DNA of 64,000 nt from Brevibacterium sp. UCMA 11754 (GTDB lineage: Bacteria > Actinomycetota > Actinomycetes > Actinomycetales > Brevibacteriaceae). The number at the start of each line of letters is the position of its first letter. Positions within the stretch are counted from its first letter, which is position 1. Below the pieces are notes generated by a model. The model did not search any database, had not been told where the DNA came from, and saw only the letters and a program-made list of their open reading frames with translations. The DNA lies in NCBI RefSeq assembly GCF_021532275.1, contig NZ_JACBOT010000001.1:310001-374000 (forward strand). The letters are read 5' to 3'. This document shows positions 18,475 through 26,813 of this stretch, piece by piece. The translations under genes and the position numbers were made by a program.

Positions 18475-20205
18475 TCAGTCCAGTCGTCGGGAGCCCGACC
18501 GCTCTGAGCAGCGCCGAGGCAAGGACCATATCGGGGCGGTACGCCTGCCGGTACCCGCCACTTCAATCACTCCGTCCCCCTCACCTGCGGACGCATATGC
18601 AGCCACCGATGCAGTGGCCACAATATGGAAATCGGGCCGCACGAGCACCAGATCCTTACCCCACAGCGCTCGTGCCGTGTCAGCATCGGCCCCGGACAGA
18701 CGAATCACCCGCAGAGGGATCGTATTCCCCCGCGCCGTGAGTTCGAGCTTCTCGGTCGAAATGTCCTCGCCGGTGACGAACACGGTGAAGCCGCGCGCAT
18801 CGAGATACACGCTCGCTCCGCCTACAAGTCGAAAATGCGGCAGCAGACAACCAGGCAGAGCCTGGGGACGATACTCGACGGCATCGACGAAGGGAGCCGG
18901 ACCAGAGGCGACGCGGGAAGTGCCCGCATACTCATATCCGAGGACGAGACCTTCGGAATGGAATTCGCTGGCCTTGACCGCCAACGCCTCGTGGACCCGT
19001 GCGCGCACCACGTCTCCCTCGGCTCCGGCCGCATCGAGCAAGGGGTCGATGAAGTCGTAGGCGAGTGCTTTCCCGTTCGCCGCAGCATCGGCGATCATCC
19101 GGGCGGCCACGGGACGCCGCTCTTCTTCGTAGCTGTCGAGGAGGCTCGGGTCGGCCCATCCATCATGGACGGCGATGAGCTTCCAGGCGAGGTTCTCTGC
19201 GTCGGAGATACAGGTGTTGAAGCCGTGCCCGCCCCAGGGCGGATTGAGATGAGCTGCGTCCCCGACGAGGAAGACACGGCGGTCGCTCTCCGCACCGCCG
19301 TAGGAATCAGCGAGCAGCATCCGCGCGGTCCACGAATCGGTGGCAAGCACCTCGATGTCGACGTCGGGGCCGACCCCAGCCATGGTACGGATCGTTGCGG
19401 CCACCTCGGCGGGGTCATCAATGGGGTCACAGCCCTGGAGGATGGCCCACCAGGTGCCGTCCCGATCGAGTTCGCCGATCATTCCCGAAGTGGTCTCATT
19501 GACGATCCACCACTGCACGGCCGGATCGATGCTCACCTGCCCTCTCAGCCTCGCCGAGGTGAAGACGACGTTGAAGTTCGGGCGCGGGGCGCTCGTTCCC
19601 TGGAAATTGATGTCCAGAGATTTGCGTACTCGCGATGTGCCGCCATCGGCTCCGATGATCCACTTCGCCGCCAATTCGACCACATCGGCATCGGCACCGT
19701 CGCTGGCGTCCGAGGCAACGCTGACAGTGCCAGACGAAGGATCTGCGCCCAGTGCTCGGGCTCCCGTGATGTAGGTGATGTGGTTATTGCGCGCTGCCGC
19801 CTCGCGAAGCACCTGTTCGACCTCAGGTTGCGGGATCTGCTGACCGCATTCAGGCGAGAGATCGTAGTCGCCGGCGACAAGCTGGAACGCATGATGGAAG
19901 CGCCGGAGCTCGTGACCCCTCAGGCTTGTACAGAAGACGACGTCCTGCGAAAAGGCAACCGGCAGGGCCGCACTCTCGCGGACTCTTTCGGCCAGCCCGA
20001 TGCCGGCCAGCAGTGACATGGTCCGCGCGTTCGTGGTTTTGGCCCGGGGCCGCAGCGGGTCGACCTCGGCTCGTGGTTCGATGACGACCGAGTCGACGCC
20101 GGCAGCCGCCAGGCGCAGGGCCAGGTAGGTTCCACTCGGGCCGCCACCGGCGATGGCGACAGTCGTACGGTCGGGGACCTTGTCGAGTCCGTGGACGATG
20201 GTCAC
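18475..20205 (-). CDS. FAD-dependent aromatic hydroxylase (class A flavoprotein monooxygenase)
   Basis: NAD(P)H- and O2-dependent ring hydroxylation. The 576-residue protein has the Rossmann motif GGGPSGTYLALRLAAAG, then VIE about 30 residues on, and the FAD-ribityl motif FLVGDAAHLNPPWGGHG. The C-terminal 150 residues look like the thioredoxin-like dimerisation domain of phenol hydroxylase/MhpA relatives. GTG 20205 overlaps the transporter's TGA (GTGA) and is preceded by GAAGGAGCC, so the two are coupled. It probably prepares the ring for cleavage by the bicupin enzyme; the actual substrate is unknown. Confidence 0.88.
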   Translation of the reverse strand: MTIVHGLDKVPDRTTVAIAGGGPSGTYLALRLAAAGVDSVVIEPRAEVDPLRPRAKTTNARTMSLLAGIGLAERVRESAALPVAFSQDVVFCTSLRGHELRRFHHAFQLVAGDYDLSPECGQQIPQPEVEQVLREAAARNNHITYITGARALGADPSSGTVSVASDASDGADADVVELAAKWIIGADGGTSRVRKSLDINFQGTSAPRPNFNVVFTSARLRGQVSIDPAVQWWIVNETTSGMIGELDRDGTWWAILQGCDPIDDPAEVAATIRTMAGVGPDVDIEVLATDSWTARMLLADSYGGAESDRRVFLVGDAAHLNPPWGGHGFNTCISDAENLAWKLIAVHDGWADPSLLDSYEEERRPVAARMIADAAANGKALAYDFIDPLLDAAGAEGDVVRARVHEALAVKASEFHSEGLVLGYEYAGTSRVASGPAPFVDAVEYRPQALPGCLLPHFRLVGGASVYLDARGFTVFVTGEDISTEKLELTARGNTIPLRVIRLSGADADTARALWGKDLVLVRPDFHIVATASVAAYASAGEGDGVIEVAGTGRRTAPIWSLPRRCSERSGSRRLD

Positions 20206-21452
20206 GCAGAGGCTCCTTCGGTGGACATGGGCTTGGCGGGCACCGCCATTCTGTCACGCAGCGGCATGGCGATAGCGGCGATCACGCCGAGCACGGCGGG
20301 GATCGCAAACCACATTGCTGCGGCTCCCGGGAAACCGCCCACGGTGGCGGCGATCGCACCGTAGGTGGGTCCGGCGATGGCGCCGAGGCGGCCGGCGGCG
20401 AGCGCCCAGCCGAGCCCTGTGGCGCGGACCTCGGGCGGATAGTACTGGGCGATGTGATCGTTGATCATGTTCTGTGTCCCCATTCCTCCCACACCGGCGA
20501 AGAAGATCGCGGCGAAGAGAAGGAGGTGACTCTGCGTCATCGAGACTGCCAGCAATGACAGTGCGGCGATCGAGAAACCGAGGATGACCATGTACTTCGG
20601 TGCCGACTGCTGAGCGATCCATGCGATGACCACGGTACCGATGATGCACCCCAAAGAGTAGATCGAGAGGAAGGCGATCGAGGACTGGGCGGCAAATCCG
20701 GCATCCTGCATGATGACGGGCAGCCAGGTGGTGATCCCGAACATTGTGAGCATGCTGATCGCGCACACGATCCAGAACAGCAGCGTTGGTACGAGCTGCT
20801 TGACTGTGAACAGTCGTGAGACCCCGGAGACGCGAGTGCGACCGGGTGCCGCTGGTGCGGCTTTTGCCGCAAGGAAGACCTCGGACTCCGGCAGCCACCG
20901 CCACACGGCGAGCAGCAGGAGGAATGAGAGCCCGCCGAGTGCGTAGACGGGGCGCACCCCGTGGTCGACGACGAGGGCGGTGGCTGTCAGTGCTCCGATC
21001 AGCGAACCCACAGGCGGTCCGGTGAGCACGGCTCCGACGGCGAGGGACACCTTGCCTTTGGGCGCGGACTCGTTTGCGATGGCCACCGCGGTCGGCAGGA
21101 CACCGCCGACTCCGATGCAGGTGATGAACCGGAAGATGGCGAATGCTGTGAAGTTCGGTGCGAGGGCGCACAGGATCATGCCGATGCTGAAGATGCCAAG
21201 CGAGGTCATCAGCAGCTTCCGTCGGCCCAGCCTGTCGGTCAGGGTGCCGGCCGCCAGTGAGCCGAGCAGCATCCCGATGAGGGCGATGCTGCCGACGGTG
21301 CCAGCAAGGCTCTTGGTCACTCCCCAGTCGGGGCTTCCGAGGAAACCGGGCAGTGTCGCGCCGTAGACGTAGAGGTCGTAACCGTCGCAGAGGAGGGCAA
21401 GCCAGCAGATGAGGAGGATGGCCCATGTGGGTGTTCGCATGTGTGGTGTCAT
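20202..21452 (-). CDS. MFS transporter, aromatic acid:H+ symporter (AAHS)-like
   Basis: A 416-residue, 12-TM permease. The signature CDGYDLYVYG in TM1 (family pattern DGxDxxxxG, with acidic residues in TM1) and GTLTDRLGRRKLLM in the loop 2-3 are typical of the BenK/PcaK/MhpT group that imports aromatic acids. Start at ATG 21452 (MTPHMRTPTW), with AAAGGCGAAG upstream. It precedes the hydroxylase by a GTGA overlap, consistent with uptake and hydroxylation of the same aromatic acid. Confidence 0.88.
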   Translation of the reverse strand: MTPHMRTPTWAILLICWLALLCDGYDLYVYGATLPGFLGSPDWGVTKSLAGTVGSIALIGMLLGSLAAGTLTDRLGRRKLLMTSLGIFSIGMILCALAPNFTAFAIFRFITCIGVGGVLPTAVAIANESAPKGKVSLAVGAVLTGPPVGSLIGALTATALVVDHGVRPVYALGGLSFLLLLAVWRWLPESEVFLAAKAAPAAPGRTRVSGVSRLFTVKQLVPTLLFWIVCAISMLTMFGITTWLPVIMQDAGFAAQSSIAFLSIYSLGCIIGTVVIAWIAQQSAPKYMVILGFSIAALSLLAVSMTQSHLLLFAAIFFAGVGGMGTQNMINDHIAQYYPPEVRATGLGWALAAGRLGAIAGPTYGAIAATVGGFPGAAAMWFAIPAVLGVIAAIAMPLRDRMAVPAKPMSTEGASA

Positions 21453-21523
21453 TGGTCTTCGCCTTTGAAGTGGTGACTGTCGGTGGGTGATGAGGTGAGC
21501 AATGGATGAAGAATGCTCTGTAC

Positions 21524-22381
21524 TCAGTTCGCGCGTGCGGTGATGCGGTTCCTCAGGGACCCGAGTCTGTCGACCTCGACCTCGACGATGTCGCCGGGAT
21601 GGAGGAGCCATTCGGGTTGACGCGTGTAGCCGACGCCCTCAGGTGTTCCGGTGGCCAGAAGATCCCCCGGCAGCAGAGTGAAGGTGCGTGAGATGAGGGC
21701 CAGGGTCGACGCGGGAGAGTAGACGATGTCGGCGGTGTTGCCGTCCTGGACGGTCTCACCGTTGACCCGGGTACGCACGCGCAGACCGTCGGAGAGGTCG
21801 CCGACCTCGGAGGCAGGGACGAGTGGACCGAGCGGACCGGAATTGTCGCCGTTCTTCCCGAGAATCCACTGGGAGGTGAGCTTCTGTGCGATACGCGAGG
21901 TGACGTCGTTGAAGGTCGAGTAGCCGACGATCGCGGCCTGCGCTTCATCGTCGCTGGCATCGGCGAGGGTATCTCCGACGTACGCGACGATCTCGCCCTC
22001 CCAGTCGAGGCCGCGTTCGTTGGCAGGCACTGGGATCTCGGCACCGTCGACACTGAGACTGCGGGTCCAGCGAGCGAAGAGCGTCGGATGCTCGGGGAAG
22101 GCCTGATCTTTGAAGCTGCCCTCTGCATGGTGGGCCCGATAGTTCAGTCCGATGCAGATGACCCGCGCCTCGGGCAGCACCGGCGGAACGACACGGTAGT
22201 CGGCGATGGAAACGATCTCACCGGCGGCTTTGTGGTCAGCAGCGTCGCCGGCGGCAGCGATGTGTCCAGCAGCATCGGACCAGAACTCCCGCAGCTCCGC
22301 GATGACCCGGGCCTCGGTCTCCGAGATCCTGTCGGCCACGAAGGTGGTTCGGTCGGGCGATTCCAGTCCAATGAGCTTCAT
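21524..22381 (-). CDS. Fumarylacetoacetate hydrolase (FAH) family protein
   Basis: A 285-residue FAH-fold enzyme; the family hydrolyses or decarboxylates ring-cleavage products such as fumarylpyruvate or 2-hydroxyhepta-2,4-dienedioate. Visible motifs are ICIGLNYRAHHAE, the metal-binding DWEGEIVAYVGD, GYSTFNDVTSR, and LLATGTPEGVGYTR. ATG 22381 has GAGGAGA upstream. It is the first gene of the minus-strand catabolic operon, divergent from the FadR-like regulator across a 62-bp region with a palindromic operator. A 71-bp gap separates it from the AAHS gene. Confidence 0.9.
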   Translation of the reverse strand: MKLIGLESPDRTTFVADRISETEARVIAELREFWSDAAGHIAAAGDAADHKAAGEIVSIADYRVVPPVLPEARVICIGLNYRAHHAEGSFKDQAFPEHPTLFARWTRSLSVDGAEIPVPANERGLDWEGEIVAYVGDTLADASDDEAQAAIVGYSTFNDVTSRIAQKLTSQWILGKNGDNSGPLGPLVPASEVGDLSDGLRVRTRVNGETVQDGNTADIVYSPASTLALISRTFTLLPGDLLATGTPEGVGYTRQPEWLLHPGDIVEVEVDRLGSLRNRITARAN

Positions 22382-22408
22382 TGCGTCTCCTCGCAGAGTA
22401 AAGAACTT

Positions 22409-22424
22409 AAACATATGTATGTTT
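22409..22424. promoter_or_regulatory. Palindromic GntR/FadR-type operator
   Basis: AAACATA (22409-22415) and TATGTTT (22418-22424) form a perfect inverted repeat with a TG centre in the short divergent region between the FAH-family gene and the GntR regulator. Its AT-rich sequence stands out in this GC-rich window. It most likely binds the adjacent regulator and controls both directions. Confidence 0.6.
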
Positions 22425-22443
22425 CGTATGGTTAAATAGAAAT

Positions 22444-23175
22444 ATGGCACAGATCACCGACGATGTCCAGAACTCCGCCGAGGCGGTCCTCCCGCAATCG
22501 GGCAGCCGTTCCCGTCCGCTCTCCCGCGGGGAACACCTCGCCGAATCGATCCGCGAAGCCATCGGTGAACGCAAGTTGGCTGCCGGCGACTTCTTCGGCA
22601 CCCTCGAGTCCATCCGCGATGAGACCGGGCTGGCGCGGACGACCGTGAGCGAGGCAGTCAAGCTCCTCCGCGATCGCGGTGTCCTCGTCGTCAAACCGGG
22701 CCGGGGCGGAGGCCTATTCGTGGCGAAGACGACCCCGATCGTGCGGTTGCGCCACACCCTCATGCGCGTCGACGGCGATCCGGCGTCGGCTGCCGATGCC
22801 ATCGAACTGCGTGAATCGCTCGAGGAGCTCATCGCCCTCAAGGCCGCGCTCCACCGCTCAGCAGCCGACTGCCGAGAGCTCGAATCGGTTCTCGACGAGA
22901 TGCGCGAGGCCCGGACTTGGGACGACTTCATGCAGAGCAACTGGAAGCTCCACGCCGCGATCGCGGCGATCTGCCCGAATTCGATGGCCCGACCCGTCTA
23001 TGAGAGCACTTTGGGGTTCCTTTCAGATGCCCACGCCGAGCAGGACGGAGAGGTCGACTCGAGCTACTGGGGCACGCGTGTGCGGGTGCACGAGAACCTC
23101 GTCGCCGCCATCTCCGCAGGTGACGTCGAGGCCGTGCGTGCGGCCGTCGCTGACCACGCGTCCTCACGCGGCTGA
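22444..23175 (+). CDS. GntR-family regulator, FadR/FCD subfamily
   Basis: A 243-residue repressor. The N-terminal winged HTH (LAESIREAIGERKL, then GLARTTVSEAVKLLRDRGVL) is followed by an all-helical FCD effector domain that contains AIAAICPNS and the later HENLVAAISAGDVEAVRAAVADH with its conserved His. It probably senses a pathway acid and represses both the divergent aromatic operon and its own operon, which continues 20 bp downstream into the DUF3500 gene. ATG 22444 is close to the operator, in line with autoregulation. Confidence 0.9.
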   Translation: MAQITDDVQNSAEAVLPQSGSRSRPLSRGEHLAESIREAIGERKLAAGDFFGTLESIRDETGLARTTVSEAVKLLRDRGVLVVKPGRGGGLFVAKTTPIVRLRHTLMRVDGDPASAADAIELRESLEELIALKAALHRSAADCRELESVLDEMREARTWDDFMQSNWKLHAAIAAICPNSMARPVYESTLGFLSDAHAEQDGEVDSSYWGTRVRVHENLVAAISAGDVEAVRAAVADHASSRG

Positions 23176-23195
23176 GCGTCGAAGGAGAGACTCTG

Positions 23196-24452
23196 ATGAC
23201 CCATGAGAATTCCACGCCGTTTCGCCAGTTCATGTACCCGCCGGGGCACCCGAGGATCGAGGACCTCAAGGAGCTCAACGCCTACGAGTACCGTGAGGTC
23301 GCCAAAGCACAAGGCACCTTCACCGGTGGCCTCGTCGCCGGCTGGGAGCCCCTCTACCTCAATGACTTCACCGGAGTCACGAATGATGGGCAGATCATCC
23401 AGGGACTCTACCCACTCGCTCCTGCCGAGCCGGGTGAGGAAGCACCGGTCACGGAAATGCTCAGCGCTGCCCAGACACTGTTCGATACCTGCTCCGCCGA
23501 CGAGGTGGAGAAGCTGCGCTACCCGGTCGATGCGGTCGAGTGGCAGACTTGGGCTAATCCCGAATTCATGCAGTTCGACACCGGCCTGCGGCTCGAGTTC
23601 ACCTCAGATCAGGTGCGGCAAGCCGCGCTGGACCTTGTCCGGGCGAGCCTGAGTGACGAAGGATTCGAGCTCACCCATTCGATGATGCTCATCAACGGAT
23701 TCCTCGGGGAGGTCGTGGGACTGGAGAACATCCTCGGCGAGTTCTCGTACAACTTCGCTGTCTACGGAACTCCCGATGAAAGGGCGCCTTGGGGTTGGCA
23801 GCTCTACGGCCATCACTGCGCCGTCAACTGCCTGATCGTCGAGGGCCGGATGACGATTTCACCGGTGTTCCATGGGGCGGAACCGAACGAGATTGATGCG
23901 GGACCACACGTCGGCCTGCGTTCCTTCGATGATCGTGTCGACGCGGGTACGGACGTGATGGCGCTGCTGAGCCAGGAACAGCGCGCCGAGGCGGTCGTCT
24001 ACGAGCAGATCGTCGATCCGGCCATGCCCGAAGGTCGCGTCCATCCCGGTGACGAACGACATCTTGCCGGAGCGTTTCAAGACAACCGAGTCATCCCCTA
24101 CGAGGGAGTGCGGGTGGGCACGCTGGATGCTCGGACGCAGGAGGCTGTTGTCGCCCTCGTCGCGACCTTCCTCAAAATCCTGCCCCAGGGCCCGTGCCGC
24201 GCGAAGCTGCGCGAAGTCGGAGAGCACCTGCACGACTCGTACTTCAGTTGGATCGGAGGAACCGAGCCGGGGGATGTGTTCTACTACCGGTTCCAGTCCC
24301 CGGTGCTCATCGTCGAACTTGACCACCACTGCGGAGTGTTCCTCGACTACGACGTTCCCCAACGCTTCCATGTTCACACGCTCATGCGCGTACCCAACGG
24401 CAATGATTACGGCCGCGCCTGGGTTCGCCAGTGGCAGCAACAACGAATCTGA
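23196..24452 (+). CDS. DUF3500-family protein
   Basis: A 418-residue protein that I place in DUF3500 by its length and the conserved HHCAVNCLIVEGRM and HGAEPNEID segments; further on, FYYRFQSPVLIVELDHHCGV is also typical. Many His, Asp and Glu residues are conserved in the C-terminal half, which would fit a metal site, but no reaction is established for the family. No signal peptide is seen. ATG 23196 has GAAGGAGAG upstream and follows the GntR gene by 20 bp, so it is under the same control as the aromatic cluster and is a candidate unassigned enzyme of that pathway. Confidence 0.75.
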   Translation: MTHENSTPFRQFMYPPGHPRIEDLKELNAYEYREVAKAQGTFTGGLVAGWEPLYLNDFTGVTNDGQIIQGLYPLAPAEPGEEAPVTEMLSAAQTLFDTCSADEVEKLRYPVDAVEWQTWANPEFMQFDTGLRLEFTSDQVRQAALDLVRASLSDEGFELTHSMMLINGFLGEVVGLENILGEFSYNFAVYGTPDERAPWGWQLYGHHCAVNCLIVEGRMTISPVFHGAEPNEIDAGPHVGLRSFDDRVDAGTDVMALLSQEQRAEAVVYEQIVDPAMPEGRVHPGDERHLAGAFQDNRVIPYEGVRVGTLDARTQEAVVALVATFLKILPQGPCRAKLREVGEHLHDSYFSWIGGTEPGDVFYYRFQSPVLIVELDHHCGVFLDYDVPQRFHVHTLMRVPNGNDYGRAWVRQWQQQRI

Positions 24453-24544
24453 AACCGAGCCCAGCGTGAGTCCACATGAACCTCCCTTCGGCCTGTCCCG
24501 AAACAAGACAGTGGGATCATGGTTCGTGAGCGAGACAGCATAGA

Positions 24545-25786
24545 GTGGCCGACGGCGACTCAACAACCATTCGTCGAGCTTGCCAACTGTTGCCGCCGAC
24601 CGAAGGGGCCATTGCTGTGGGCACGACCAACACCACCGTCATCCGCGGCACCCTCGGACTGGCTCTGGCCATGGGAATGGGCAGGTTCTTCTACACGCCC
24701 GTCCTCCCGCTCATGGTCGCCGCATTGCACTGGAGCTCGGCTCCAGGTGCCTGGATCGCCACACTCAACTACGTGGGATACTTCATCGGTTCCCTGGTCA
24801 TCGCCCGCGGCTGGGTTGAACCTACCCGAGGCGTCTACCGCTTAAGCCTCATCGTCTCCACCCTGTGCCTGGCCGCCATCCCCCTGACGTCGAATCTGAT
24901 CTGGCAGGGATCGGTGCGCACGCTGGCCGGAATCGCTTCGGGCCTGATCTTCGTCTGCATCACCCAGCGCATCCCGTTCGTGGCCCGCAGACCTGCCGAT
25001 GCCGGCCTCGTCTATGCGGGAATCGGCACCGGCATCCTCATCTCCGGAGCCATCGTCCTGACCGCCGGTTCTCTTGTCGATTGGCGCGAGCTGTGGCTCA
25101 TCTGCGCACTCCTCAGCGCCGTATTCACCGCCATCGCCTGGACCTGGCCCATGCCTGCACGCGGAGGCGATGGGGCTGCCGGTCCGCCCGCCGAGGTGGT
25201 CGGCGCGAGCGAGCATCCCGCCGCCATCACCCCGACGGCACCGATCATCCGCCGGGCCATGGCGGTACTGACGGCCGGCTACTTCTTCCAAGGCTTCGGC
25301 TACATCATCATCGGCACCTATTTGGTTGTTCTTGCCAAACCGGTCTTCGGTGAGACAGCTGCCGCATCAACCTGGGTCGTCGCCGGCATTGCGACGGCGG
25401 CCTCACCGTTGATCTGGTCGAACGTCGCCGCCCGCATCGGCACCCGCCGCGGGCTCGTCGTCTGCTACTGCCTGCAGGTCGGTGGAGCCGCGATCGCGGT
25501 CTTCGGCACCAATCCGGTCCTGCTCCTCATCTCCGCGGCACTCTTCGGTGGGACCTTCGTCGGGGCGGTCATGATGACCATCGGCGAGGGCACCCAAATG
25601 GGCATCACTGCAGCTGCCGCGAAACTCACGACCTGGTACAGCCTCGGCCAGATCGCCGGCCCCGCACTGGTCGCCCTTGCACTGAGTGAGACCATCACCG
25701 GCAGCTTCATCGCCGCCGCGGTTGCCCTGCTTCTGGCCATGACTTTGACTCTGCTCGGTTCGCTGGCCGGCAACGGCAAGAGATGA
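24545..25786 (+). CDS. MFS transporter, YbfB/YjiJ family
   Basis: A 12-TM permease of about 390-413 residues. The TM1 signature LALAMGMGRFFYTPVLPLM and a later YVGYFIGSL in TM2 identify the YbfB/YjiJ group. The start is uncertain: GTG 24545 gives 413 residues, but GTG 24617 (VGTTNTTV) has AAGGGG upstream and leaves a more normal N-terminus. It follows the DUF3500 gene by about 90 bp on the same strand and could be part of the same regulon. The substrate of this family is unknown. Confidence 0.82.
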   Translation: MADGDSTTIRRACQLLPPTEGAIAVGTTNTTVIRGTLGLALAMGMGRFFYTPVLPLMVAALHWSSAPGAWIATLNYVGYFIGSLVIARGWVEPTRGVYRLSLIVSTLCLAAIPLTSNLIWQGSVRTLAGIASGLIFVCITQRIPFVARRPADAGLVYAGIGTGILISGAIVLTAGSLVDWRELWLICALLSAVFTAIAWTWPMPARGGDGAAGPPAEVVGASEHPAAITPTAPIIRRAMAVLTAGYFFQGFGYIIIGTYLVVLAKPVFGETAAASTWVVAGIATAASPLIWSNVAARIGTRRGLVVCYCLQVGGAAIAVFGTNPVLLLISAALFGGTFVGAVMMTIGEGTQMGITAAAAKLTTWYSLGQIAGPALVALALSETITGSFIAAAVALLLAMTLTLLGSLAGNGKR

Positions 25787-25899
25787 CCATCGAGGTGACC
25801 GGGCCCTCCCCTACCCACCCAACGACACCTGTTGCATCGTCCCCGCTATGATTGATACTGCAGGATAAGTACTGATCACACCGAGGAAGGCGCACCGCG

Positions 25900-26811
25900 A
25901 TGGCGAAGCTGAAGAAGATGGTCTCGGCAGTAGGTTCCATCAAGGACCTGGGCAGCGCCCGAGCCGAATTCGACGATGCCTCCCGAGTCCTGCCCGACGA
26001 AGCGATCTTCCCACCCGACGACATTCGTCCGGCAGACACCGAGGCTCGTACTCTCCTGCTACGGATCACGCATGCCACCGAGGCGCAGGAGACCACGAGC
26101 CAGGGTGATACCTTCGCGGTCATCCATATCCCAGCGGCGAATGACTTCGCGGCCGTGATGACGCTCAACCCTTCCGCACAGATCGAATCGAGTCAGACCT
26201 TCGCCACCATCGCTGATGAAGGTGGTTGGCCGGTCACCGTCGCCATGGTCGAAGACATCCTGGGTGTGCGCATCGATCACGTGGCCGAACTCGAATCCTC
26301 AGCACTGGGCCAGGTCGTCACCGAGCTCGGCGGCCTGCCGGTCTACAGTCGTGCCGCATTCTGTGCCGACGGCACGGACTTCGTCGAGGGCACCAACCAT
26401 CTCGATGCCGACACCGCGGGAGTCTTCGCCTCGGCCGATCCGATCGACGATGCCGGGCAGACACGGACCCGCAATCAGCGTGCAGCACTGCGTGCGCTCA
26501 TCCAGGCGCTCAAGGCTGGCGGTCTGGCCAAGGACCCCAACAAGGGTGCGACTGTGCTCGGTCATTTCGCCAGCGGTATCCACCACGATAAGGCCCTGAC
26601 GACAGTGGAGCTGGCCAAGATCGCCAACAGCCTCCGCCAGCTTGAATCAGATGACATCGCCGTCGTCACCATCCCCACGACTTCCCGCCGAGACCACGAA
26701 GGCACCGTCATCATTGACCTCGATGCCGAGGCCATGCCCGCGCTCAAGGGCGCACTTGCCAGCAACGACCTGCCCGACTTCTTCCGGTACCTGGTGTCGC
26801 TGGGGTACTGA
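25900..26811 (+). CDS. Soluble LytR-CpsA-Psr (LCP)-like protein
   Basis: A 303-residue protein. The middle part VEDILGVRIDHVAEL then LGGLPVYS and RTRNQRAALRALIQAL follows the LCP pattern (E..LGI.IDHY, LGGV, R..RQ). LCP enzymes attach polyprenyl-linked glycopolymers to the cell wall outside the membrane, but this protein has no signal peptide or TM helix, and several catalytic Arg/Asp positions are not obvious. It borders the glycopolymer locus. It may be a divergent, perhaps non-catalytic, cytoplasmic relative. ATG 25900 follows GAGGAAGG. The family call is by pattern only. Confidence 0.55.
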   Translation: MAKLKKMVSAVGSIKDLGSARAEFDDASRVLPDEAIFPPDDIRPADTEARTLLLRITHATEAQETTSQGDTFAVIHIPAANDFAAVMTLNPSAQIESSQTFATIADEGGWPVTVAMVEDILGVRIDHVAELESSALGQVVTELGGLPVYSRAAFCADGTDFVEGTNHLDADTAGVFASADPIDDAGQTRTRNQRAALRALIQALKAGGLAKDPNKGATVLGHFASGIHHDKALTTVELAKIANSLRQLESDDIAVVTIPTTSRRDHEGTVIIDLDAEAMPALKGALASNDLPDFFRYLVSLGY

Positions 26812-26813
26812 CC

